Assembly: GCF_000204645.1 (NCBI RefSeq)
Contig: NC_015422.1
Coordinates: forward strand, 2,063,001 to 2,127,000
From: Alicycliphilus denitrificans K601
Lineage (GTDB): Bacteria; Pseudomonadota; Gammaproteobacteria; Burkholderiales; Burkholderiaceae_C
Direction: 5' to 3'
DNA length: 64,000 nt
Part shown: in pieces, positions 55,160-63,614 of the stretch
How positions within the stretch are numbered: position 1 is the stretch's first letter
Layout: each line of letters opens with the position of its first letter
Program-made: the position numbers and the translations under genes
Notes under the pieces: generated by a model
What the model saw: the letters and a program-made list of their open reading frames with translations, nothing else
What the model was told of the DNA's origin: nothing
The model's database searches: none

Positions 55160-56164
55160 ATGAACAACCCCTTCAGCAACCCCGCCTTCTCGATGACGGC
55201 GCTGACCGCCGCCATCAACATCCTGCCCAACCGCTACGGGCGTCTGGAAGAACTGAACCTGATGCCGTCCAAGCCGGTACGGCAGCGCCAGATCGTCGTC
55301 GAGGAAATGAACGGCGTGCTCAACTTGCTGCCTACGCTGCCACCGGGTTCACCCGGCACGGTTGGCGTGCGTGGAAAACGCAAGCTGCGCTCCTTCGTGG
55401 TGCCGCACATCCCGCACGACGACGTGGTGCTGCCGGAGGAAGTCCAAGGCATCCGTGCCTTCGGCTCGGAAACCGAAACCGAGACGGTGGCAGGCGTGAT
55501 CGCGCGCCATCTGGAGACGATGCGCAACAAGCATGCGATCACGCTGGAGCACCTGCGCATGGGTGCGCTCAAGGGCGTGATCCTCGACGCGGACGGCTCG
55601 GTTCTCTACGACCTGTTCGATGCCTTCGATATCACCCAGCAGGCGGTGGCCTTCGAGCTGGGCACGGCGGGCACCAATGTGAAAGCCAAGTGCACCACGG
55701 TGCTGGCAACCATCGAGGAGAACCTCAAAGGCGAGTTCATGAATGGTGTCCATTGCCTGTGCTCGCCGGAGTTCTTCGCCGCGCTCACCGGCCACGCCAA
55801 GGTCGAGAAGGCCTTCGAGAACTGGCAGAACGGGGCAATCCTCATCAACGACGTGCGTCGCGGCTTCACCTACGGCGGTATCACCTTCGAGGAGTACCGG
55901 GGTCAGGCCACCGATGCCAGCGGAACCGCACGCCGTTTCATCGCCGCTGGCGAGGCTCATGCCTTCCCGCTGGGCACCATCGACACCTTCAGCACCTACT
56001 TCGCACCGGCGGATTTCAACGAAACCGTCAACACGGTCGGCCAGCCGCTGTACGCCAAGCAGGAGCCGCGCAAGTTCGACCGGGGCACCGATCTGCACAC
56101 GCAGTCCAACCCGCTGCCGATGTGCCATCGTCCGGGTGTGCTGGTGAAGTTGACGGTGGCGTGA
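55160..56164 (+). CDS. Major capsid protein (gpE family)
   Basis: A 334-residue protein typical of the lambda E family: FSMTALTAAINILPNRYGRL at the start, RSFVVPHIPHDDVVLPEEVQ, LEHLRMGALKGVILDADGSV (the E-loop region), FGSETETETVA and GVHCLCSPEFFAALTGHAKV. The C-terminal KRDMHV-like tail here is NPLPMCHRPGVLVKLTVA. It forms the HK97-fold shell. Confidence 0.94.
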   Translation: MNNPFSNPAFSMTALTAAINILPNRYGRLEELNLMPSKPVRQRQIVVEEMNGVLNLLPTLPPGSPGTVGVRGKRKLRSFVVPHIPHDDVVLPEEVQGIRAFGSETETETVAGVIARHLETMRNKHAITLEHLRMGALKGVILDADGSVLYDLFDAFDITQQAVAFELGTAGTNVKAKCTTVLATIEENLKGEFMNGVHCLCSPEFFAALTGHAKVEKAFENWQNGAILINDVRRGFTYGGITFEEYRGQATDASGTARRFIAAGEAHAFPLGTIDTFSTYFAPADFNETVNTVGQPLYAKQEPRKFDRGTDLHTQSNPLPMCHRPGVLVKLTVA

Positions 56165-56466
56165 TGAGTCTCGTCGAGCAGATCTACGAATCGGCCGCCA
56201 ATGCCGGGCTCTTGAAGGACTGCCTCTGGTGTCCTTCGGACGGCACGACAGCGCAGCGCCACCCGGTTGGCTTCGCCGCTCCGGACGACACCGTGTTCGA
56301 CGGCCTGGCCTCGACCACCGACTATCAGATGTCGTATCCGGCCTCGGTGTTCCTGGGGCTGGCTCCGCGCGACACGGTCGAGATCGATGGCGTGATCTAT
56401 CAGGTGCGTAGCACCCGGGCCGTGGGCGACGGCTCGGAGATGCGCGCACAGCTCACCAGGGTGTAG
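56164..56466 (+). CDS. Head-tail joining protein (lambda gpFII-like)
   Basis: A 100-residue protein with LVEQIYESAANAGLLKDCLW, DTVFDGLASTTDYQMSYPAS, and LAPRDTVEIDGVIYQVRSTR, the latter a frequent motif of FII-type connectors. It starts one base inside the capsid stop (TGATG). It forms the lower ring to which the tail attaches. Confidence 0.78.
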   Translation: MSLVEQIYESAANAGLLKDCLWCPSDGTTAQRHPVGFAAPDDTVFDGLASTTDYQMSYPASVFLGLAPRDTVEIDGVIYQVRSTRAVGDGSEMRAQLTRV

Positions 56467-56470
56467 CGCC

Positions 56471-56917
56471 GTGTCCGGCAACTCGATCCGCGAACAGATC
56501 CTGCTCGCGGTGATGGCGGCTGTCCGAACGCCGGTGGAATCGCTCGGTGCGACGCTACACCGCTCGCCCACGGTGGCCATCAGCCGGGAGCAATGCCCGG
56601 CACTGGTGGTGTTCCCCGAGTCCGAATCGATCACCGAGCGCGCCAACGACCGCGTCACACGCGAGCTCACGGTGCGCATCGTCGCGCTGGCCCGCGCGGT
56701 ACCTCCCGCCATTCCGGAAACCGAGGCTGACCGGCTGCTCACTGCCGCCCATGCTGCGCTGCTGGTCGACCGGAATCTGGGTGGCCTTGCCTTGGGTATC
56801 CGCGAGCAGGAATGCGAGTGGGACGTCGAGGACGCCGATGCGGTGGCCGCCACGATTCCGGCGCGCTATGCGATCACTTACCGGACGCTCGACACCGATC
56901 TTTCAGCCAAAGGATGA
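56471..56917 (+). CDS. Tail terminator-like protein (gpU/gpZ region)
   Basis: A 148-residue protein: SIREQILLAVMAAVRTPVES, RVTRELTVRIVALARAVPPA, and EQECEWDVEDADAVAATIPA. It is located between the FII-like connector and the tail tube gene, where the tail terminator and minor tail proteins lie. The start is GTG at 56471, four bases after the FII-like stop. Exact role between gpZ and gpU is open. Confidence 0.7.
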   Translation: MSGNSIREQILLAVMAAVRTPVESLGATLHRSPTVAISREQCPALVVFPESESITERANDRVTRELTVRIVALARAVPPAIPETEADRLLTAAHAALLVDRNLGGLALGIREQECEWDVEDADAVAATIPARYAITYRTLDTDLSAKG

Positions 56918-56922
56918 CCCCC

Positions 56923-57144
56923 ATGACTTCCATCGTTCTGACTCAGCCGCACACCCACGCGGGCCAAGCCCACAAGGCGGGCGAACGGCTCGATGTGGAT
57001 GGCAGCACCGCCGACTGGCTCATCGCCAACGGCACCGCCCGCCACGACCGCCAGCCCGTACCCGAGCCCCAGCCGCAAGGCGACGGCACACCCATTGAGC
57101 CCATCCGACCCATCACCACCCAACGCAAGGAATCCAAATCATGA
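56923..57144 (+). CDS. Small tail-region protein (73 aa, DUF7210-like)
   Basis: SIVLTQPHTHAGQAHKAGER, LDVDGSTADWLIANGTARHD and a Pro-rich tail. It is a small strand-rich protein repeatedly seen before phage tail tubes. The second of two in-frame ATGs (56923) is chosen because AAGG lies nine bases upstream; the ATG at 56914 overlaps the previous stop. Its stop overlaps the tail tube start. Confidence 0.65.
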   Translation: MTSIVLTQPHTHAGQAHKAGERLDVDGSTADWLIANGTARHDRQPVPEPQPQGDGTPIEPIRPITTQRKESKS

Positions 57145-57893
57145 GCACCTACGCCAGTTTTCAGGGCCGCGTATTCCTCGGCAAGCGCGACGAATCCGGC
57201 CTACCCATCGAAGTGCGCTCGCCCGGCAACGTCGCCGAGCTCAAGCTCTCGCTCAAGACCGACGTGCTGGAGCATTACGAGAGCCAGACCGGCCAGCGCT
57301 CGCTCGACCACCGGATGGTCAAGCAAAAGTCGGCCACCGTGAATCTCACCATTGAGGAATTCACCAAGGAAAACCTCGCCCTGGCGCTGTACGGCAACCA
57401 CGTCACCGGCAGCACGGGCTCGGTGACCGCCGAAACCATCGGCGGCGCGGCTCCGGTGGTCGGCGACCGCTACTTCTTCGCCCATCCCAAGGTCTCGGCG
57501 CTGGTGGTGACCGACTCGGCGGGCACGCCCGCGACGCTGACCGCAGGCACGCACTTCACAGCAGACACCGACTTCGGTGCCCTCCAGTTTCTGGATACCA
57601 CCGGCTTCACCGCGCCGTTCAAGGCGGCCTACAGCTACGGCGTCGCCACCGAGATCGGCATCTTCACGCAGGCACTGCCCGAGCGGTTCCTGCGCCTGGA
57701 AGGCGTCAACACCGCGCAGGGCAACGCCAAGGTGCTGGTGGAGCTGTACCGCGTGGCCTTCGACCCCTTGAAGGAGATCTCCTTCATCTCGGACGAATAC
57801 AACAAGTTCGAGCTGGAAGGCTCGCTCCTGGCCGACACCACCAAGCCCTACGACGCGGTGCTCGGCCAGTTTGGCCGCATCGTGCAACTGTGA
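57141..57893 (+). CDS. Major tail tube protein
   Basis: A 250-residue protein beginning STYASFQGRVFLGKRDESGL. The middle has VKQKSATVNLTIEEFTKENL and GDRYFFAHPKVSALVVTD, followed by an Ig-like-looking TLTAGTHFTADTDFGALQFL and a C-terminal part with VELYRVAFDPLKEISFISDE. The size and place before the frameshifted assembly chaperones are those of lambda gpV-type tubes. Confidence 0.85.
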   Translation: MSTYASFQGRVFLGKRDESGLPIEVRSPGNVAELKLSLKTDVLEHYESQTGQRSLDHRMVKQKSATVNLTIEEFTKENLALALYGNHVTGSTGSVTAETIGGAAPVVGDRYFFAHPKVSALVVTDSAGTPATLTAGTHFTADTDFGALQFLDTTGFTAPFKAAYSYGVATEIGIFTQALPERFLRLEGVNTAQGNAKVLVELYRVAFDPLKEISFISDEYNKFELEGSLLADTTKPYDAVLGQFGRIVQL

Positions 57894-57904
57894 TGGGGAC
57901 TGCC

Positions 57905-58303
57905 ATGAGCGATCTGGAAACCCTCATCCCGCAGGCGGCGGAGCTGGTCATCGATGGCGAGCCGCTGGCGATCAAGCCACTCAAGGTCGGCCAGATGCCC
58001 GCCTTCCTGCGCGCCATCACCCCGGTGATGCAGCAGATCGGCGGCGATGGCATTGACTGGCTGGCGCTGTTCGGCGAGCGCGGCGACGACTTGCTGACGG
58101 CGGTGTCGATTGCCGTCGGCAAGCCGCGCGCGTGGGTCGATGAGCTGGCCGCCGACGAGGCCATCCTGCTGGCGGCCAAGGTGATCGAGGTCAACGCCGA
58201 TTTTTTTACCCGGACGGTGATGCCTCGGCTCGACGGGCTGATCGCGCGGACGGGCGCGACGGCAGCAATCGCCACGGGTGGTTCGACACCGTCCAGCACC
58301 TGA
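57905..58303 (+). CDS. Tail assembly chaperone, short form (gpG-like)
   Basis: A 132-residue protein with LIPQAAELVIDGEPLAIKPL, KVGQMPAFLRAITPVMQQIG, and AADEAILLAAKVIEVNADFF, resembling the G-type chaperone that coats the tape measure during tail assembly. The last about 30 codons lie after the slippery TTTTTTT. The ATG at 57905 is chosen over an ATG at 57890 because it begins the conserved region. Confidence 0.88.
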   Translation: MSDLETLIPQAAELVIDGEPLAIKPLKVGQMPAFLRAITPVMQQIGGDGIDWLALFGERGDDLLTAVSIAVGKPRAWVDELAADEAILLAAKVIEVNADFFTRTVMPRLDGLIARTGATAAIATGGSTPSST

Positions 58304-58509
58304 TCGCCCACGGCCACCGGTTGCCGGACATCCTCGACTACACCCTGGCGCAGGTGCGCGGCTTCGCCGCCGCAACCGCGCGGGAGGACGTCGCACGCGA
58401 TGCACGGCTTCTGTCGTTGATCGCCATCGGCGCACGCGGTGACGCCCGCCACATCGACCAGACCCTCGACAGGCTCCAAGACCATGCGCATCTCGGTTCG
58501 CATCGATAG
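57905..58509 (+). CDS. Tail assembly chaperone, -1 frameshift form (gpGT-like)
   Basis: The first 101 codons are shared with the short form; ribosomes slipping back one base at 58201-58207 continue in an open frame until 58509, giving a product of about 201 residues. The extension reads YPDGDASARRADRADG at first, then HGHRLPDILDYTLAQVRGFA and LLSLIAIGARGDARHIDQ. The second frame is open through the whole overlap and continues well beyond the short-form stop. This is the arrangement of lambda G/GT. Confidence 0.8.
58201..58207 (+). promoter_or_regulatory. -1 slippery heptamer TTTTTTT
   Basis: In the zero frame the codons read GAT TTT TTT ACC, so the seven T residues fit X_XXY_YYZ exactly and allow both tRNAs to slip by one. 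A GC-rich region follows that could form a stimulatory structure. It lies 97 bases before the short-form stop. Confidence 0.85.
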
Positions 58510-59128
58510 CAAGGCCGCGCAGGCGCAGTTGCGCCGCTGGGGCGGCGAGTTCCGCGAGAAGGTGCAGAAGGCGGTCGCGCGCGGCATCGCCGGTGAGGCC
58601 GCCGAACTCAAAGAGGACGTGCGCAGCCACGTCGCAGGCCAGATGGCGGTGGTCAAGAAATCCTTCGTTAAGGGTTTCACCGCCAAGGTGCTCGACAAGG
58701 ATCGGAGTCGGCTGCCCGCGCTCTACGTCGGCTCGCGCATCCCGTGGTCGGGCATCCACGAGCGTGGCGGCGTCATTGGTGGCCGGATGCTGATCCCGCT
58801 GCACGGGCGCGTGGGCCGCAAACGCTTCAAGGCGCAGATCGCTGAGCTGATGCGCGGTGGCAATGCCTATTTCATCAAGAACGCCAAGGGGAACATCGTG
58901 CTGATGGCCGAAAACATCAAGGAACACGACCGGCCACTGTCGGGCTTCAAGCGCCGCTATCGCAAGGCCGAGGGCGTCAAGCGCCTCAAGCGCGGCGCGG
59001 ACGTGCCCATCGCCGTGTTGGTGCCCCGGGTGCAGCTCAAGAAGCGCCTGAACGTCGAACGCATCGTCGCCGCTCGCATCCCGCGCCTCTCCGCGCGCAT
59101 CGAGAAGCAGTTGCGGCTGGTGGACTGA
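58484..59128 (+). CDS. Tail protein before the tape measure (DUF6441-like)
   Basis: A 214-residue protein: ISVRIDSKAAQAQLRRWGGE at the start, a SFVKGFTAKVLDKDRSRLPA and IPWSGIHERGGVIGGRMLIP core, and a KLRLKR-like basic end. The family name is from memory. It overlaps the frameshift product by 26 bases in another frame, and its stop is close to the tape measure start. Probably a minor tail structural protein. Confidence 0.7.
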   Translation: MRISVRIDSKAAQAQLRRWGGEFREKVQKAVARGIAGEAAELKEDVRSHVAGQMAVVKKSFVKGFTAKVLDKDRSRLPALYVGSRIPWSGIHERGGVIGGRMLIPLHGRVGRKRFKAQIAELMRGGNAYFIKNAKGNIVLMAENIKEHDRPLSGFKRRYRKAEGVKRLKRGADVPIAVLVPRVQLKKRLNVERIVAARIPRLSARIEKQLRLVD

Positions 59129-59129
59129 G

Positions 59130-62100
59130 ATGGCGAACCGCATTTCCATCCTCGTCGCGCTCGAAGGAGCCGACGAGGGGCTCAAACGCGCCATCAACAA
59201 TGCCGAGCGCAGCCTCGGCGGCTTCGGCATCAGTGCCAAGAGCGCCAGCGACAAGGCCGCCGCCGGGGTGGCCGAAGTCAAGGCGGGGATGAACGCCTTC
59301 GGCGATCAGGTCGCCAAGGCCAAGACGCAGTTGCTGGCCTTCCTCACCCTCAACTGGGCGGCGGGCAAGGTGCAGGAGATCGTCCAGATCGCCGACGCCT
59401 GGAACATGATGTCCGCGCGCCTGAAGCTCGCCACCGCCGGCCAGCGCGAATACACGGTCGCGCAGAAGGAGTTGTTCGCCATCGCGCAGCGCATCGGCGT
59501 GCCGATCCAGGAAACCGCCACGCTCTACGGCAAGCTCCAGCAGGCCGTGCGGATGCTGGGTGGCGAGCAGAAGGACGCGCTTTCGCTCACCGAGAGCATC
59601 TCGCAGGCGCTGCGCATCTCGGGCGCATCGGCCACCGAGGCGCAGTCCTCCCTGCTGCAGTTCGGGCAGGCGCTGGCCTCGGGCGTGCTGCGCGGCGAGG
59701 AATTCAACTCCGTCGTCGAGAACAGCCCGCGTCTGGCCAAGGCGCTCGCCGATGGTCTGAACGTGCCCATCGGACGGCTGAGGAAGCTCGCCGAAGAAGG
59801 GCGGCTCACCGCCGACGTTGTGGTCAACGCGCTGATGAGTCAGAAGGACAAGCTGGCCGCCGAGTACGCGCAGTTGCCGGTGACCGTCAGTCAGGCGTTC
59901 ACGCGCCTGTCGAACGCCTTCGGCCAGTGGATCAGCAAACTTGACGAATCGACCGGCTTCACCAAGAAGCTCGCCGAGGCGCTGACGTGGCTGTCGGAGA
60001 ACCTGGACACGGTGATGAAGTGGCTGGGGCGCATCGCCGAGGTCGGCCTCGCGGTGCTGGTCTACCGCCTGATCCCGGCGCTGATCATCGCGTGGCAGAC
60101 GGCGGGGGCGGCAGCGGTGACATCCGCCAGCACCACGGCGGCGGCGTGGGCAACGGCCAACCTGTCGTTGTCGAACGCCATCGCCACGGTCGGCAAGCTG
60201 CGCGTGGCCTTCGGCGTGCTGGGCGCGGCCATCATCGGCTGGGAGATTGGGACGTGGCTGTCAGAGAAGTTCGAGATCGTCCGCAAGGCGGGCATCTTCA
60301 TGGTCGAGGTGCTGATGAAGGGCATCGAGCACCTGCGCTTCCAGTGGGAGGTGTTCGCCGCCATCTTCACATCCGACACCATCGCCGAAGCCACCAAGCG
60401 CCACGAGCAGCGGCTCGCGGAGATGAATCGCATCTTCGCCGAGATGTACGCGGACGCCACCGAAGGCGCGAACGCCGCCAAGGGGGCGATGAACACCGCC
60501 GCGACCGCTGCCGAGGAGATCGCCAAGCGGCTCGAAGCCGTGCGCCAGGGCACGCAGGAAGCGGTCGGACGCGGCATTGAGGCCGTGCACGCCGCGCTGG
60601 AGAAGCTCAAGTCCCGGCTGGGCGAGGTCGAACAGGCCGTCGGCAAGGCCCAAGGCGTGGTCAACGATGCCACCGCCAAGATGGCCGAGGCCTACAAGGG
60701 GCTGACGTCCATCGTCGAGGCCAGCCTCGCCCAGCAGGTGCAGGCGGTGAAGAACCGCTACGACCAGGAGAAGGCGGAACTGGATCGCACCCAGCAATCC
60801 GAAACCGCCAGGATCACCAAGTCCACGCAGCTGCTCACCGAGGCGCTGACGCAGCAGGCGACCCTGCGCCGTCAGGCCACGACCGAGACGCTCGGCCTGA
60901 TCGATCAGGAAACGCAGGCGCGCAAGGACGCCGCCGCCCGGCAAGGCCAGACCGAGGAGGAGCGCCGCGCCAACGTGCAGCGGGTCGAGAACGACATCCT
61001 CGCCACCAAGCGCCAGACGCTGACGCAGGCGCTCTCCGAGTACCGCCAGCACATCGACGCGCTCAACGCCGAAGCCAACCGGCATCTCGCGGAAGTGCAG
61101 CGCATCGAGGAAGCCAAGCGCCAGTTGTCGATGTCCACGGAGGAGCGCATCCGCGACATCCGCCGCCAGGGCATGACGGAGTATGAGGCGACTGAGGATC
61201 GTAAGCGCCAGATTGCCGAGATGCAGGAGCAGGCGCGCCGGGCGCTGGCCAACGGTGAATTGGAGCTTGCCCGCCAGCTTGCGCAGAAGGCGATGGACAT
61301 GGCCGCGCAGGTGGCCACCAGCCAGACCAACGAGGCCAAGCGCGGCGAGGAAGCGCGCAAGCAGTCCGAGCAGGCGGTGTCGCAGGTCACGCAGCTCGAA
61401 GCGCAGTCTCGCGAGGCCTACCGCAGACAGGAGTACCAGCAGGCCACCGATTTGATGCGGCAGGCCGATCAGCTGCGCGCCGAACTGGCGCAGAAGGCCA
61501 AGGACGCCGATGCGCAGGCCGCGCAGGGCAAACAGGGCGTGCGTGAGGCCATCGACCGCATCCGCCAGTCCGAGGAAATCCTCAACCAGACGCTGGACGC
61601 CGAAGCGAAGGCCCACCAGACGGCGGCACGCTCGGCGATCACCGCACGCGATGAGATTCAGCGGACGCTGACCGAGACCACGCGCCAGATCGACGACATC
61701 ACGGCCAAGCTCAAGGACGGGCTGAAGGTCACGCTCGACGCCGACACCACGCGCTTCGACAAGGCCATCGCTGATCTGGACAAGGCGCTGGCCGAAAAGG
61801 AATACCTGCTCCAGATCCAGGCTGATCTGCAGGAAGCGGAGAAGAAGCTCAAGGAATACGAGCAGTTGCTCAAGGAAGGCAAGACGCTGCCGGTCGATGC
61901 CGATGTGTCCAAGGCTAAGGAGGCACTGGATAAGCTCAAGACCTACGCCGACCAAAACGCGCAGTTCGAGCTGAAGGTGGCGACCGAGAAGGCGCAGGCG
62001 GCTATCACCAATGTCGAGGGGATGATCAAGGCGCTGGATCGCATCCAGACCGAGTCGCAGCATCAGGTGGCCAGCAACGTCGGTGCGGTACGCGCGGAAA

Positions 62101-63167
62101 TCGACAGCCTCAACGGGCGCAACACTTCCAGCACCCACACCATCTACGTGACCAAGGTGGAAACCAATGCCACTGGCGGTCTGGTGGGTGGCGTGCGGCG
62201 GTTTGCCGACGGCGGTGCGGTGGCTCCGGCCTTTCCCCGGATGAGCGGTGGCTCGGTGCCCGGCTCCGGCCACCACGACACCGTGCCGCGCACCCTGGAT
62301 GCCGGGGCCTTCGTGATCCGCAAGGCGGCGGTGCAGAAGTACGGCAGCGGCGCGCTCTCGCGTCTGGCCAATGGCGTCGCCCACTTCGCGGTCGGTGGGC
62401 GCGTTGCCTCGTTGGGCGGTACCGGCTCCACAGGCTCCGATCCCAACGACAAGCCGAGCAGGCCCAAGAAGAACCGCGAAGCGTTCGAGGCGCTCAAGAT
62501 GATCGACCTGGGCCTGCAGGGGATGAACGAGTACACGAGCTGGCTGCAGTGGAACTACGGCGCATCGGTCAGTCTGGATATGCGCAGCAAGACGATGGAC
62601 AACTACGGCAAGCAGGCGCAGCAGGATCGCCGCACGCTGGAAGACTTCATCGGCCGCAAGACGCTGACCGGCAACGAGCGCCAGAACCTCGAACGCATCA
62701 AGCAGACGTGGCGGCAGGCGATGGCCCAGCCGCTGCTCTGGGGTAAAGACCTGGAGCGCGAGCTGATCGACTACATGGAGCAAAACCAGGGCGAGTTTTA
62801 CCGGCGCGGTGGCTTGGCGAAATCCGACACCGTCCCGGCGATGCTCACCCCGGGCGAGTTCGTCGTGAACCGGCAGGCAGTCGCCCGCTACGGCGCGGGC
62901 TTCTTCGAAGCCATCAACAATCTGAGCGCTCCGGCGCAGGCACTGGCCGGGCGTGCGCTGGCGGGCATCCAGGGCTTTGCCTCGGGCGGTCTGGTGCAGC
63001 CCGCAAGCCGCAGCCTGCCACGTCCCTCGTTGTCCGAAAGCACGCCCACCCGCACCGTGCGCGTGGAACTGTCCTCGGGGCAACAGAAGGTCAACGCCAC
63101 CGTCGATGCGCGCGACGAAGCGCGACTGCTGCAACTGCTGGACGCCGCCCGCGCCCGCACGGCCTGA
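59130..63167 (+). CDS. Tape measure protein
   Basis: A 1345-residue protein that sets tail length and enters the cell at infection. Residues about 60-270 are the tape-measure N-terminal domain (AWNMMSARLKLATAGQREYT, VPIQETATLYGKLQQAVRML, ISQALRISGASATEAQSSLL, FNSVVENSPRLAKALADGLN). Hydrophobic segments follow near 310-420 (GLAVLVYRLIPALIIAWQTA). A long helical, coiled-coil region is at about 440-1000. Glycine-rich, repeat-like pieces with MLTPGEFVVNRQAVARYGAG close the protein. With about 1.5 A per residue the tail would be near 200 nm. Confidence 0.95.
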   Translation: MANRISILVALEGADEGLKRAINNAERSLGGFGISAKSASDKAAAGVAEVKAGMNAFGDQVAKAKTQLLAFLTLNWAAGKVQEIVQIADAWNMMSARLKLATAGQREYTVAQKELFAIAQRIGVPIQETATLYGKLQQAVRMLGGEQKDALSLTESISQALRISGASATEAQSSLLQFGQALASGVLRGEEFNSVVENSPRLAKALADGLNVPIGRLRKLAEEGRLTADVVVNALMSQKDKLAAEYAQLPVTVSQAFTRLSNAFGQWISKLDESTGFTKKLAEALTWLSENLDTVMKWLGRIAEVGLAVLVYRLIPALIIAWQTAGAAAVTSASTTAAAWATANLSLSNAIATVGKLRVAFGVLGAAIIGWEIGTWLSEKFEIVRKAGIFMVEVLMKGIEHLRFQWEVFAAIFTSDTIAEATKRHEQRLAEMNRIFAEMYADATEGANAAKGAMNTAATAAEEIAKRLEAVRQGTQEAVGRGIEAVHAALEKLKSRLGEVEQAVGKAQGVVNDATAKMAEAYKGLTSIVEASLAQQVQAVKNRYDQEKAELDRTQQSETARITKSTQLLTEALTQQATLRRQATTETLGLIDQETQARKDAAARQGQTEEERRANVQRVENDILATKRQTLTQALSEYRQHIDALNAEANRHLAEVQRIEEAKRQLSMSTEERIRDIRRQGMTEYEATEDRKRQIAEMQEQARRALANGELELARQLAQKAMDMAAQVATSQTNEAKRGEEARKQSEQAVSQVTQLEAQSREAYRRQEYQQATDLMRQADQLRAELAQKAKDADAQAAQGKQGVREAIDRIRQSEEILNQTLDAEAKAHQTAARSAITARDEIQRTLTETTRQIDDITAKLKDGLKVTLDADTTRFDKAIADLDKALAEKEYLLQIQADLQEAEKKLKEYEQLLKEGKTLPVDADVSKAKEALDKLKTYADQNAQFELKVATEKAQAAITNVEGMIKALDRIQTESQHQVASNVGAVRAEIDSLNGRNTSSTHTIYVTKVETNATGGLVGGVRRFADGGAVAPAFPRMSGGSVPGSGHHDTVPRTLDAGAFVIRKAAVQKYGSGALSRLANGVAHFAVGGRVASLGGTGSTGSDPNDKPSRPKKNREAFEALKMIDLGLQGMNEYTSWLQWNYGASVSLDMRSKTMDNYGKQAQQDRRTLEDFIGRKTLTGNERQNLERIKQTWRQAMAQPLLWGKDLERELIDYMEQNQGEFYRRGGLAKSDTVPAMLTPGEFVVNRQAVARYGAGFFEAINNLSAPAQALAGRALAGIQGFASGGLVQPASRSLPRPSLSESTPTRTVRVELSSGQQKVNATVDARDEARLLQLLDAARARTA

Positions 63168-63203
63168 CCGTGCGCTCCTGTTTCTCTGCCTGAGGGTTTC
63201 CCG

Positions 63204-63614
63204 ATGCAACTGAAGAACCTCGACACCGGGGTGGCTCTGCCATTGCCGGACGACTTGCTCTGGAGCGACGAGCACGCGTGGTCGCCTGCGGTCGCCAATG
63301 CGTCCTACCTGATCACCGGTGCCTTGCTGATCCAGTCGGCCACCCGGCAGGCAGGTCGGCCGATCACCCTAGTGGGAGCACCCGATATGGCCTGGGTGAC
63401 GCGTGCCGCCGTCGAGCAGTTGCGCGCGTGGGCGGCGATTCCGGTGGGCGGCAGCACAGGCCGCTTCGAACTCACTTTCGCTGATGGCCGTGTCTTCACG
63501 GTCGCCTTCCGCCACGCGGAAACCGCCATCGAGGCCGAACCTGTGCTGGGCATCCCGGCGCGATCCGGCAACGACTTCTACCGCCTGACCCTTCGATTCC
63601 TGGAGATTGCCTGA
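63204..63614 (+). CDS. Minor tail protein after the tape measure (136 aa)
   Basis: A protein with LDTGVALPLPDDLLWSDEHA, LITGALLIQSATRQAGRPIT, and FTVAFRHAETAIEAEPVLGI. Its position suits the first distal tail or tip protein. GAGGG precedes the ATG. Its stop overlaps the start of the next gene (TGATG). Confidence 0.7.
   Translation: MQLKNLDTGVALPLPDDLLWSDEHAWSPAVANASYLITGALLIQSATRQAGRPITLVGAPDMAWVTRAAVEQLRAWAAIPVGGSTGRFELTFADGRVFTVAFRHAETAIEAEPVLGIPARSGNDFYRLTLRFLEIA

Noticed and set aside
60261..63275. 1004-codon open frame opposite the tape measure gene
   Set aside because: An antisense shadow rich in Leu, Arg, His and Val; the tape measure on the plus strand has clear domains and operon context.
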